Origin: Pseudoalteromonas arctica A 37-1-2
Lineage (GTDB): Bacteria > Pseudomonadota > Gammaproteobacteria > Enterobacterales > Alteromonadaceae
Assembly (NCBI RefSeq): GCF_000238395.3
Contig: NZ_CP011025.1
Location: 682,001 to 746,000 of the forward strand
Direction: 5' to 3'
DNA: 64,000 nucleotides
Of this stretch, positions 56,864-64,000 are shown piece by piece. The position numbers and the translations under genes are program-made. Under the pieces are notes generated by a model. The model was not told where the DNA came from. It did no database searches and saw only the letters and a list, made by a program, of their open reading frames with translations. Within the stretch, counting starts at the first letter, position 1. Every line of letters begins with the position of its first letter.

Positions 56864-57763
56864 TCAAATAGGTAAATCGAGTGGTGCTAGGTTTTCCAGT
56901 GCACGCTTTTTCAAAATAATATCTTTAATTAATGGGGTAAGCACAAGTTCCATAGCTAAGCCCATTTTACCCCCCGGTACTACAAGTGTATTTATACGAG
57001 ACATAAAACTGCCTTCGATCATCCGTAAATAATAAGGAAAATCAACATCATCAATTCCTCTAAAGCGAATAACTACAAAGCTTTCATCGAGTGATGGAAT
57101 ATCTTTGGCGCTAAATGGATTTGAGGTATCAACAGTAGGCACGCGCTGAAAATTAATATGGGTACGAGAAAACTGCGGGGTAATATGATTTATATAGTCA
57201 TCCATACTGCGCACAATAGAGCCCATAACCGCTTCGCGAGAATGGCCTCGTTCGGATGTGTCGCGTATTAATTTTTGAATCCACTCAAGGTTAATAATTG
57301 GAACCATGCCTATTAATAAATCGACATGCTTTGCTACGTCTACATCTTGATCAACTACACCACCGTGTAACCCTTCATAAAACAAAATATCAGTATTACT
57401 ATCAAGGTCTTGCCAAGGAGTAAATGTACCCGGTAATTGATTGTATGGGACGGCTTCATCAAAGGTGTGTAAGTATCGGCGTAACTTACCTTGGCCTGTT
57501 TCACTATAGTTTCCAAACAACGTTTTTAAAGCGCCAAAGTCATTGGCCTCTCGACCAAAGTAACTAATATGTTTACCTTCTTGTTGTGCTTCTCGTACTT
57601 TTTTATCCATTTCGGGGCGAGTGTAACGATGAAAGCTATCTCCTTCGACAAAAGCCGCTTGAATATTAAGGCTACGGAAAATATGTTTAATTGCATTGGT
57701 TGTGGTGGTTGTACCCGCACCAGATGAACCCGTAATCGCAATAATAGGATTTTTAGCTGACAT
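56864..57763 (-). CDS. prkB: phosphoribulokinase-like kinase PrkB
   Basis: A P-loop kinase of the phosphoribulokinase family. Walker A GSSGAGTTTTTNA, then the substrate region EGDSFHRYTRPEM, LFYEGLHGGVV, and KLIRDTSERGHSREAVMGSI. It closely resembles E. coli PrkB by memory. No RuBisCO or other Calvin-cycle gene is near, and the family occurs widely in heterotrophs, so the physiological substrate is unknown. 299 residues; monocistronic. Confidence 0.93.
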   Translation of the reverse strand: MSAKNPIIAITGSSGAGTTTTTNAIKHIFRSLNIQAAFVEGDSFHRYTRPEMDKKVREAQQEGKHISYFGREANDFGALKTLFGNYSETGQGKLRRYLHTFDEAVPYNQLPGTFTPWQDLDSNTDILFYEGLHGGVVDQDVDVAKHVDLLIGMVPIINLEWIQKLIRDTSERGHSREAVMGSIVRSMDDYINHITPQFSRTHINFQRVPTVDTSNPFSAKDIPSLDESFVVIRFRGIDDVDFPYYLRMIEGSFMSRINTLVVPGGKMGLAMELVLTPLIKDIILKKRALENLAPLDLPI

Positions 57764-57920
57764 GTTAATTCTCTTTTTTAGGACCAGGTTTTATAACCAG
57801 ACTAAACTTAACATTATTTTAAGCCGTTTGGGTATCTTAAGAGTTGACTGATTTAGCTCAAGTGACGTCATCAGCAAATAACGTTATCATGAGGTGCTTA
57901 AAATTAAAACGAGAGAAAGC

Positions 57921-58796
57921 ATGAAACTTATTAAACCATTACTTGGGGTATTTTCTATAGCAGCGCTTAGCCCAATTATGGCGCAGGCTAGCATGCCAAA
58001 AAGTCAAGTATTACTTGCTGATTTAAATACACCTTTCGGGGTACAAGTTAGTATAGTGAGTGATAAAAACAGTTATAACAACCAACCGCACTTAACAAGT
58101 ACAGGTTTATACTTTACTCATGAGGTGATTGCAGATGAGCAAAGCCAAACCGATATTGCTTATTATGATTTAACATCAAAAAAAGTTATTAATATCAGTA
58201 ACTCTCCCGTAAGCGAATATTCACCAACGGTTATGCCAAGTGGTGATGCAGTATCAGCGATTGTTGTAGAGGTAGATGGTAAGCAAAAACTGTGGCAATA
58301 CCCACTCAAAAGCGAAGATGCGCCAAGTCGTATTTTTGATTGGATTGAACCTGTTGGGTACCATGCTTGGGGCGTTCAAAATGATTTAGTGATGTTTATT
58401 TTAGGAAAGCCTCATACTCTTCAATATACTTCTGTTGCACAGGCGAAGGGGAAAATAGCTGCCAGCAATATTGGCCGAACGCTTATTTATAACAACTCTA
58501 CGGCTGCATTTTTATTTAGTTACACTAAAAACGAGCAACATATTTTAGCGAGTTTTAATCCACAAGATAAACAGGTTGAAGACCTACTAAGGTTACCTGC
58601 TCAAGTTCAAGATTTTATTTTGAAAGATGATGCAACTATCGCTTATGCTATTAAAAACCGCGTTTATCAGCGTAAACTTGATGGAAGTGATGAAGTATCG
58701 CAATGGCTTAATTTAAGCACCTACTGCGAAACAAATATAACAAGAATGAGTTACAACAATGAAAAACTCGCTTTTGCATGTGATATAACGCAGTAA
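57921..58796 (+). CDS. putative periplasmic beta-propeller-like protein
   Basis: 291 residues from the ATG at 57921, chosen because GAGAGAAAG lies before it and a signal peptide follows at once (cleavage after about MAQA). The mature part shows repeating short units such as QTDIAYYDLTSKKVINISN and YSPTVMPSGDAVSAIVVEVD, reminiscent of PD40/TolB-type propeller repeats. No catalytic motif seen, and no named family recognised. Two cysteines near the C-terminus (YCETN, FACDI) could form a disulfide. Confidence 0.8.
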   Translation: MKLIKPLLGVFSIAALSPIMAQASMPKSQVLLADLNTPFGVQVSIVSDKNSYNNQPHLTSTGLYFTHEVIADEQSQTDIAYYDLTSKKVINISNSPVSEYSPTVMPSGDAVSAIVVEVDGKQKLWQYPLKSEDAPSRIFDWIEPVGYHAWGVQNDLVMFILGKPHTLQYTSVAQAKGKIAASNIGRTLIYNNSTAAFLFSYTKNEQHILASFNPQDKQVEDLLRLPAQVQDFILKDDATIAYAIKNRVYQRKLDGSDEVSQWLNLSTYCETNITRMSYNNEKLAFACDITQ

Positions 58797-58871
58797 AGCA
58801 GACAAATAAATTCAGATTTTATTGTGTGTATGCGTTAATCTAATACGCAAATTAACTAATAGGGATTACAC

Positions 58872-59237
58872 GTGGCTTATAGTGCAGACGAGCTGGCAGA
58901 ACAGCTCATTAAATTACAGTGTAGAAGTAATTTTAAGATTAAAAATATTGCAGAGTACATGTTAGTAAACTCTAAAGAAGCATTTTATACCCACAGCGAA
59001 AGCGGCAAGGGTAAAATAGTAATTCGCCCAGCATTTGAGGTGTTTAGCGATGACTTTAGTGATATTGATGGCGTAACTCGTGCGCAAGGCTACTTTCATA
59101 GCAGCGAGATGACACGCTTTCCTACACGTATTTTTAAAAGTGCTCAGCCTATTCACTACGGTGTGGCATTTAAAATAAACTCTGAGCAAGCAGCAAAAGA
59201 CTTTATTGCTAAGCTAACGATGATTATTGGTAATTAA
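58872..59237 (+). CDS. conserved hypothetical protein, possibly DUF2002-like
   Basis: 121 residues starting at GTG with AGGGA about 8 bp upstream. A soluble alpha/beta protein: an N-terminal helix (SADELAEQLIKLQ), the strand pattern KIVIRPAFEVFSDD, then SSEMTRFPTRIF and a final helix. Order of elements resembles E. coli DUF2002 proteins (helix, HP-strand, FP-loop, HYG motif; here HYGVAF), but this is a memory-based hint. Function unknown. Confidence 0.75.
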   Translation: MAYSADELAEQLIKLQCRSNFKIKNIAEYMLVNSKEAFYTHSESGKGKIVIRPAFEVFSDDFSDIDGVTRAQGYFHSSEMTRFPTRIFKSAQPIHYGVAFKINSEQAAKDFIAKLTMIIGN

Positions 59238-59269
59238 TAAAGCAAAAATATAAACGTAAATATAAACGT

Positions 59270-59303
59270 AAAAAGCCGCTGAATTTATATTCAGCGGCTT
59301 TTG
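59270..59303. terminator. bidirectional terminator
   Basis: AAAAAGCCGCTGAAT / ATTCAGCGGCTTTT between convergent genes. Just before it lies a 12-bp tandem duplication (ATATAAACGTAA twice). Confidence 0.92.
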
Positions 59304-59331
59304 TGTTTTTATAGCTTAATAAACCTAAGGG

Positions 59332-61905
59332 TTACTTACTTTTTAAGAAGCTATTAACCGATTCTAGTTCACGTGTTTTAAGCGCGATACAATCGTTTGT
59401 GCTTTCTTCAAGCTTACTTAATGTACGAGCGTAACCGGCTACATCAGCTACTTTTTCGTTAAAAAAGGTCTTTGTTTTAGCTAAGCTTTCTGCATTACAA
59501 CTCGCCGTTGTAAAGTACGGTAAGTTAGGAATAAAGAAAGGCGGTAAGCTTGCTGTTACTTTATCGTAGTTACTGTAAACCCAGTCAATAAATAACGCTT
59601 GGCGCTCATCTGTATAACTTTGACCTGACAAAATAGTACGCATGTCAGATGCAGTTACTTCATCCGTTAAGCTATAAGCTAATACCGCTTTTTGTAATTC
59701 AGGTTTGCCAAAAAAGCCCATTGCAGCAAGCATGTTAGTGCGTACTTGTGGATCTTTCGTTGTTTTAAACGTTGTCATGAATTGATCAAGCAGCGCTTTG
59801 TCACCATGAAAAGCAGCAAGAGTTAAGTACGTACCGGCTAAGTAAGGGTCTACTTTTTGTGGAGCATTTAAATAAACTTGTGTTTGTTCTTTCGCTTTAC
59901 TGATTACGTTTTGATCTTCACCATCAAAACCTAAGCGTGATACAACGGCCGCACGAAGTTGTGCAATAGCTCCGTCTTCTCCCGCTTTAGCTTCTAAACC
60001 ATATTTTTTAGCTGCAGGCGTTACTGCATTACGAATAAATTCAGGCCATAGGTCTTTATTGCTATCGTCTTTAAAAGTACGTTGTTGCGATACTAAGTAA
60101 CCTAGCGCGGTATTTGCTACGCGAGGGTGGCTATCGCTTACGAACACTTCAAGTGTTTGCATTAACTTAGCAGCAGATATAACACCAGCGTCAAGTAGTG
60201 CATCAGTAGCCGATAACAACGCTAGGCGTTCACGGTCACTCAGTACGCTTGGCGCCTTTTTAACAAGTGCGCTAAATTGTGCGTCATCCATTACCCAGCG
60301 GTAGTAGCCTAGTGCACCTTGGTCAGGATAAATCCATTCTGGCTCAAAGTCTAAGTCTAGCGTTTGGCTTTGTTTATTAAGTAATACATTTGCTGTTTTT
60401 ACTTTATCGCCAGCACCATATTTAATTGCAACCGGAACATTCCATAACTGCTCTGGCGCATCAACGCCTGCATTTACAAAGCGGCTTTGTGAAATAGTTA
60501 CTTTGCTGTCTTGTTGAGTTACTTTAACTAGTGGGAAAGAAGACTGTTCAATAAACGATTTTAAAACACTCGCTACGTCTTTATTTGATGCTTTACCAAG
60601 TGCTTCCCATAAGTCGGCCGCTTCTGCGTTTTTATATGAAAACTCTTTTAAGTAGCTTTGAATACCTTTTTGAAATGCATCTTCGCCAATCCAGTTTTCA
60701 ACCATAGCAAGTACTGAGCTGCCTTTACTGTAAGCAAGACCTAAACCGTCCATAATGTCGGCTTCGGTTTTAATTGGCTTACGAATAGGCTTGGTGCTTA
60801 GGCGTGCATCAAGTGCCATTACGTTGTTTTGTGGCAGGTCTAAGTGCGATTCAAACTCAGGGTTAAGCTGCTTAGTAATTTTTGCAGCCATCCAGCTAGC
60901 AAACGCTTCGTTTAACCATAAGTCGTTCCACCATTTCATGGTTACTAAGTTACCGTACCATTGGTGAGCAAGTTCGTGAGCAATAATTGATACATTACGT
61001 TGTTTTTTACTGCGTGTTGCGGCAGCTAAATCAACCAATAAAATATCTTCTCTGTAGGTCACTAAGCCTGAGTTTTCCATTGCGCCAAATGGAAATTCTG
61101 GTACAGCTACTGAGTCTAATTTTTTGTAAACGTAAGGAATACCAAAATACGCTTCAAGTGCGCCCAGTACTTTTGGCATGTTTTCTTTAGCGTATTGGGC
61201 TAAGTGGATTTTACCTTGTGGGGTAATTACACGACCAGGAATTGGCATGCCTTTAATTTCTAATTCTTCAAACGGGCCAACAGCCATCGCTACTAGGTAT
61301 GAAGGGATTGGCGGTGTTTTATCAAAGTAGTGTGTGGTCATATCGCCATTAACGATTGCTTTAAGCTCTGGCGTATTTGAATATACTTTTTGTGATGTAG
61401 GCGCAGTAATCGTTAACTGAAATGGAATTTTGTAACTTGGCTCGTCAAAAACAGGAAATGCACGGCGTGCATCACTCATTTCAAATTGAGTAAATAAGTA
61501 AGGAGTGCCTTGGTCTAATGTTTTGTATAAACCAACACTTTGACGGTTATATGGCGCTGAAAAATCAACTTTAAGTGTGTATTTACCTGGTTGAATTTGC
61601 TCATCACAGCTAAATTTTACTTTACCTGTTTTAAGCATTTCATTGTTTAAATCACAGTTTTCATCACCAAGCAGTTGCGCCATTTTAACAGCGTAAGCTA
61701 CGCCATTTAACTCAATGTATTTTGTTGGTTTTAGTACTTCTAGGGCAATCTCAGTCATCCCTGTGAATGTATCTTGGCTCGGGTCGAGTGTTAACGACAC
61801 CTGTTGTGAACTTGGTTTTGCGAGTTTTTCAATAACGAATTCGTTAGCGTTTGCAGCACCCATTGCCAAAGCAACGCTCACTGTTAAGAGGCTTTTAAGA
61901 AACAT
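59332..61905 (-). CDS. periplasmic M1-family metallo-aminopeptidase
   Basis: An 857-residue zinc aminopeptidase with a signal peptide (about residues 1-20, MGAANA end), so periplasmic or surface-exposed, unlike cytosolic PepN. Exopeptidase motif GAMEN (274-278), zinc site HELAH (310-314) with third ligand Glu333 (LWLNEAFASW). The C-terminal half (about 540-840) is an ERAP1-C-like helical solenoid. Probably degrades peptides for nutrition, common in marine Alteromonadales. It is flanked by terminators and appears monocistronic. Confidence 0.95.
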   Translation of the reverse strand: MFLKSLLTVSVALAMGAANANEFVIEKLAKPSSQQVSLTLDPSQDTFTGMTEIALEVLKPTKYIELNGVAYAVKMAQLLGDENCDLNNEMLKTGKVKFSCDEQIQPGKYTLKVDFSAPYNRQSVGLYKTLDQGTPYLFTQFEMSDARRAFPVFDEPSYKIPFQLTITAPTSQKVYSNTPELKAIVNGDMTTHYFDKTPPIPSYLVAMAVGPFEELEIKGMPIPGRVITPQGKIHLAQYAKENMPKVLGALEAYFGIPYVYKKLDSVAVPEFPFGAMENSGLVTYREDILLVDLAAATRSKKQRNVSIIAHELAHQWYGNLVTMKWWNDLWLNEAFASWMAAKITKQLNPEFESHLDLPQNNVMALDARLSTKPIRKPIKTEADIMDGLGLAYSKGSSVLAMVENWIGEDAFQKGIQSYLKEFSYKNAEAADLWEALGKASNKDVASVLKSFIEQSSFPLVKVTQQDSKVTISQSRFVNAGVDAPEQLWNVPVAIKYGAGDKVKTANVLLNKQSQTLDLDFEPEWIYPDQGALGYYRWVMDDAQFSALVKKAPSVLSDRERLALLSATDALLDAGVISAAKLMQTLEVFVSDSHPRVANTALGYLVSQQRTFKDDSNKDLWPEFIRNAVTPAAKKYGLEAKAGEDGAIAQLRAAVVSRLGFDGEDQNVISKAKEQTQVYLNAPQKVDPYLAGTYLTLAAFHGDKALLDQFMTTFKTTKDPQVRTNMLAAMGFFGKPELQKAVLAYSLTDEVTASDMRTILSGQSYTDERQALFIDWVYSNYDKVTASLPPFFIPNLPYFTTASCNAESLAKTKTFFNEKVADVAGYARTLSKLEESTNDCIALKTRELESVNSFLKSK

Positions 61906-62053
61906 AGTGATCCCTAGATTGTTGTTGTTAGAAACTACCCTAAATAGGCTTTTTTATGCTCATATAATTAGGGGGTTAGATATCCTAACAGTTTTTTTAA
62001 ATAGAGTAATTGATTATAACGGTGACTTTAAGGGGAAATAGTAACAAAGTTTG

Positions 62054-62734
62054 TCAGTGGCTTTCGCGCGTTATAAAACGCTGCCAATGCAGGTGTGAGT
62101 TAATAATACGTATTTGTTGGACAACGGTATTTAATAAGTAGGTATCGCTAAACACATCGTGTGGATACTCGTTAAAACCCATCAAGTAATTAAAAGCGTC
62201 TTTAGAGTTAGCTTGTAGGGCGTATATACGCACTTGTTGCTCAAAGTTAAGACGAAGACTGCTTATTGCTGTTTTCATACCGAGTTGATCTACGTTTGGT
62301 ATATCACATTTTTGCAGATAACCGGCTCGCTCACCTTCGCCTGAAAACCAAATGCGGACTTTTTCACTGTACCTGCCAGTTTTAGCGGGTAAGTCGAACA
62401 TTAATCGGTGTTGGTTTTGCGATTTGATGAACGTTATATATTCATTAAATCCAGCATTTATAAGTGCTTGATGTACAGGAACTAAGCGAGGTTTTATTTT
62501 ACCGTGGGTATGAAAATTAAAGCATAAGACGTTTTTTTCAAGGGACAGATCATCAAGCGTTAAATAACCAATCTCATCGCTATAAGCACCACTATAATAT
62601 GCAATTAAAGGGAGCCAAAAATGCCAGTGTTTTGGTTGCTCTCGTGCAACTTTAAAATCACCGTATATATATCCATTATAAAGAGTGTGCAGTTCCATGG
62701 CTGAAAAGGGCCGGCGACCAAGATGGGTTTTCAA
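62054..62734 (-). CDS. degenerate tyrosine-recombinase-like protein
   Basis: 226 residues resembling only the catalytic domain of phage-type integrases: FWLPLIAYYSGAYSDEIGYL corresponds to the WLPLIALYTGAR-x-x-E block, and KPRLVPVHQALINAGFNEYI to the RxVPLHPxL block. The first catalytic Arg is Tyr51 here, and the box-II His appears to be Ser (SSLRLNF). A Tyr remains near the C-terminus (SDTYLL). There is no N-terminal core-binding domain. It is likely catalytically dead: a pseudogene product or a domesticated DNA-binding protein. Confidence 0.65.
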   Translation of the reverse strand: MKTHLGRRPFSAMELHTLYNGYIYGDFKVAREQPKHWHFWLPLIAYYSGAYSDEIGYLTLDDLSLEKNVLCFNFHTHGKIKPRLVPVHQALINAGFNEYITFIKSQNQHRLMFDLPAKTGRYSEKVRIWFSGEGERAGYLQKCDIPNVDQLGMKTAISSLRLNFEQQVRIYALQANSKDAFNYLMGFNEYPHDVFSDTYLLNTVVQQIRIINSHLHWQRFITRESH

Positions 62735-62833
62735 CGTAATACCTTGAAAATAATGATGTGTTTTATTTTATACCCAACTAGCAGTAGATGCTAGTCGGGT
62801 TTTATCCGCTTTTAGAGTAAAGCGTATAAAGTA

Positions 62834-63184
62834 TTATTCACTCAATGCGCGAGCTAAACCTGTAGGTTCAATTTCTGCACATACTTGGTCGTCATTCCAA
62901 TTGATACCAACAAGTGCGTTATCTTCATTTAAGTCTTCAACCCATGCATCTAAAAATTCATCAAGGTTGATTTCTACTGGGCTGTAATCTTTCCACTCTT
63001 CTTTACACTGTGCTTTAGCTGCTGCTTCACTTTCCCAAAGCAGTAGTACGTCAGTTTCGTCAAATTGGTTAGAATCGCACACTACAAAGCCATTATCTTC
63101 TGCACCAAGTGCCCAAATTACTTCGCTAACACGTACTTTTTCTACGAAGTTAACTAGTTGTGATTCAATTTCGATATCGCTCAT
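62834..63184 (-). CDS. DUF2750 domain protein
   Basis: 116 acidic residues that form a complete DUF2750 domain: FVEKVRVSEVIWALGAEDNG at the N-terminus, LLLWESEAAAKAQCKEEW and DEFLDAWVEDLNEDNALVGI. The family is of unknown function and usually a stand-alone cytosolic protein. It lies 17 bp after the upstream GST gene, so the two are probably cotranscribed. Confidence 0.88.
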   Translation of the reverse strand: MSDIEIESQLVNFVEKVRVSEVIWALGAEDNGFVVCDSNQFDETDVLLLWESEAAAKAQCKEEWKDYSPVEINLDEFLDAWVEDLNEDNALVGINWNDDQVCAEIEPTGLARALSE

Positions 63185-63201
63185 GTGTTTACCCTTTTAA
63201 A

Positions 63202-63780
63202 TTAGTGACGAGGATTGGTGTCTATTGCTGCTTGGCGCTCATCATATTGCTTATGAAAAGCAACAAGCGCTGAATGCTGACTAAAGTCAGCTAATTCGCG
63301 AAAGCAAATCCAATCAAGCAGGCAGTATAAACTGATGTTGAGGTATTCACAGCTTTTAAATTCTTCATCGCTTGAATGGGTATTTAAAAAGCTTAATGTT
63401 TGTTCAATACGTTCGTTTTGCAGATTAAAAAATAATTTATCGCTTTTGGTGTCAAATCCAGAACGTTTACATAACACCATTTCTACTAACGAATCGTTAC
63501 AGGCATTTATAGTCGTAAGTAAGTGCTCTTGAGGCCACGTTAGTTTTGGCTGACCTGTTTTTTCAAGTAAATAACGTAATATAGAATTAGAGTCACTAAG
63601 TGTTAAGTCGCCATCTACCAGGATTGGGATTTTTCGAGCTGGATTTTTACTAGCCATAGTAGGGCGATCTTGCTCAGAAAATATATCGAGACTTACAAGC
63701 TCTAGTTTGCAGCTGTTTTGTTGTGCCCAAATTCTAATGCGGCGCACGTAAGGTGAAGGTACAGAACCAATTAATTGCAT
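63202..63780 (-). CDS. glutathione S-transferase family protein
   Basis: 192 residues from the ATG at 63780; an upstream in-frame start runs into a terminator. The N-terminal thioredoxin-like domain starts QLIGSVPSPYVRRIRIW, with a Ser-Pro-Tyr at the active-site position. The glutathione-binding region is ARKIPILVDGDLTLSDSNSI. The helical C-terminal domain is short. Substrate unknown. Confidence 0.9.
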   Translation of the reverse strand: MQLIGSVPSPYVRRIRIWAQQNSCKLELVSLDIFSEQDRPTMASKNPARKIPILVDGDLTLSDSNSILRYLLEKTGQPKLTWPQEHLLTTINACNDSLVEMVLCKRSGFDTKSDKLFFNLQNERIEQTLSFLNTHSSDEEFKSCEYLNISLYCLLDWICFRELADFSQHSALVAFHKQYDERQAAIDTNPRH

Positions 63781-63791
63781 AATTACTCCAT

Positions 63792-63816
63792 AAAAAAGCC
63801 GCATAAGCGGCTTTTA
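63792..63816 (-). terminator. terminator after ppiC
   Basis: AAAAAGCCGC / GCGGCTTTT hairpin; read leftward it ends in TTTTTT, between the ppiC stop and the GST start. Confidence 0.88.
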
Positions 63817-63844
63817 TCAAATGTTACTTACAGTACAGTTAAAT

Positions 63845-64000
63845 TTATTCTGAACGGCTAGTAACTTCAAGTAAATGATAACCAAATTGAGTTTGCACAG
63901 GGCCTTGTACTTGATTAATTGGCGCAGAAAACACAACTTTATCAAACTCTGGAACCATCATACCAGGGCCAAACTCACCAAGAGCACCGCCATCCTGACC
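63845..64000 (-). CDS. ppiC: peptidyl-prolyl cis-trans isomerase PpiC (partial, N-terminus off window)
   Basis: The last 51 codons of a parvulin. They carry the conserved GGALGEFGPGMMVPEFDKVV, the VFSAP turn and the terminal QTQFGYHLLEVTSR with active-site His. It closely matches the E. coli PpiC C-terminus from memory. The rest of the gene lies beyond the right edge. Confidence 0.9.
   Translation of the reverse strand, partial: GQDGGALGEFGPGMMVPEFDKVVFSAPINQVQGPVQTQFGYHLLEVTSRSE

Noticed and set aside
56864..57763. Phosphoribulokinase as evidence of carbon fixation
   Set aside because: The protein is of the PrkB type found in heterotrophs, and no RuBisCO or other Calvin-cycle gene is in the window.
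59251..59275. Tandem ATATAAACGTAA copies taken as a CRISPR or iteron array
   Set aside because: Only two copies, 12 bp, no spacers and no associated genes.

Overview
The window is a gene-dense, AT-leaning stretch of a gammaproteobacterial chromosome. The protein sequences and gene order (yrbG-kdsDC-lptCAB divergent from mlaFEDCB-ibaG-murA, degS/degQ-zapG-zapE-rplM-rpsI-petABC-sspAB, and a complete mraZ-to-lpxC division cluster) point to a marine Alteromonadales, most likely Pseudoalteromonas or a close relative. The genus is inferred from memory of these families; no database was searched. I saw no tRNA, no CRISPR array, no recognisable IS element and no prophage.

Layout. (1) 1-9.0 kb, envelope biogenesis: a leftward operon for a CaCA antiporter, Kdo synthesis and LPS export (yrbG-kdsD-kdsC-lptC-lptA-lptB) runs divergently from the rightward phospholipid-transport operon mlaFEDCB-ibaG-murA. 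(2) 9.0-23.7 kb, housekeeping: leftward degS, degQ and zapG; rightward zapE, rplM-rpsI, petABC (bc1 complex) and sspAB; leftward dolP, diaA, yraN and lpoA; rightward rsmI and the RNase P RNA gene rnpB. (3) 23.7-37.7 kb, variable stretch: in many gammaproteobacteria rnpB is followed closely by mraZ, but here about 14 kb lies between them. Its left part (23.7-27.9 kb) is sparse and full of inverted repeats. It holds a MESH1/SpoT-like HD hydrolase, an orphan HigA-like protein, an unrecognised 288-residue protein divergent from a WYL-type regulator, and a 65-residue membrane protein whose start codon sits in a 21-bp hairpin. Its right part carries mscS-type, yihY, LysR, GGDEF-EAL, pirin, yqjG and yqjD/E/K-like genes. 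(4) 37.7-55.5 kb: the complete dcw cluster (mraZ rsmH ftsL ftsI murE murF mraY murD ftsW murG murC ddl ftsQ ftsA ftsZ lpxC), with tight spacing and many ATGA overlaps, preceded by five helically phased MraZ-box-like repeats. (5) 55.5-64 kb: mixed genes, including yjjG, yjjX, prkB, a periplasmic propeller-like protein, an M1 aminopeptidase, a degenerate tyrosine-recombinase-like protein, a DUF2750 protein, a GST and the end of ppiC.

Functionally the window is dominated by cell-envelope construction: peptidoglycan precursors (murA, murC-G, mraY, ddl, ftsI, ftsW, lpoA), LPS (kdsC, kdsD, lptA-C, lpxC), outer-membrane lipid asymmetry (mla), envelope stress proteases (degS, degQ, dolP) and division (ftsL/Q/A/Z, zapE, zapG). 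The least explained part is 23.7-27.9 kb. The divergent unknown-gene/WYL pair with its own palindrome, and the hairpin-occluded small membrane protein, are the best candidates for something undescribed. Nothing in the sequence proves a function for them.
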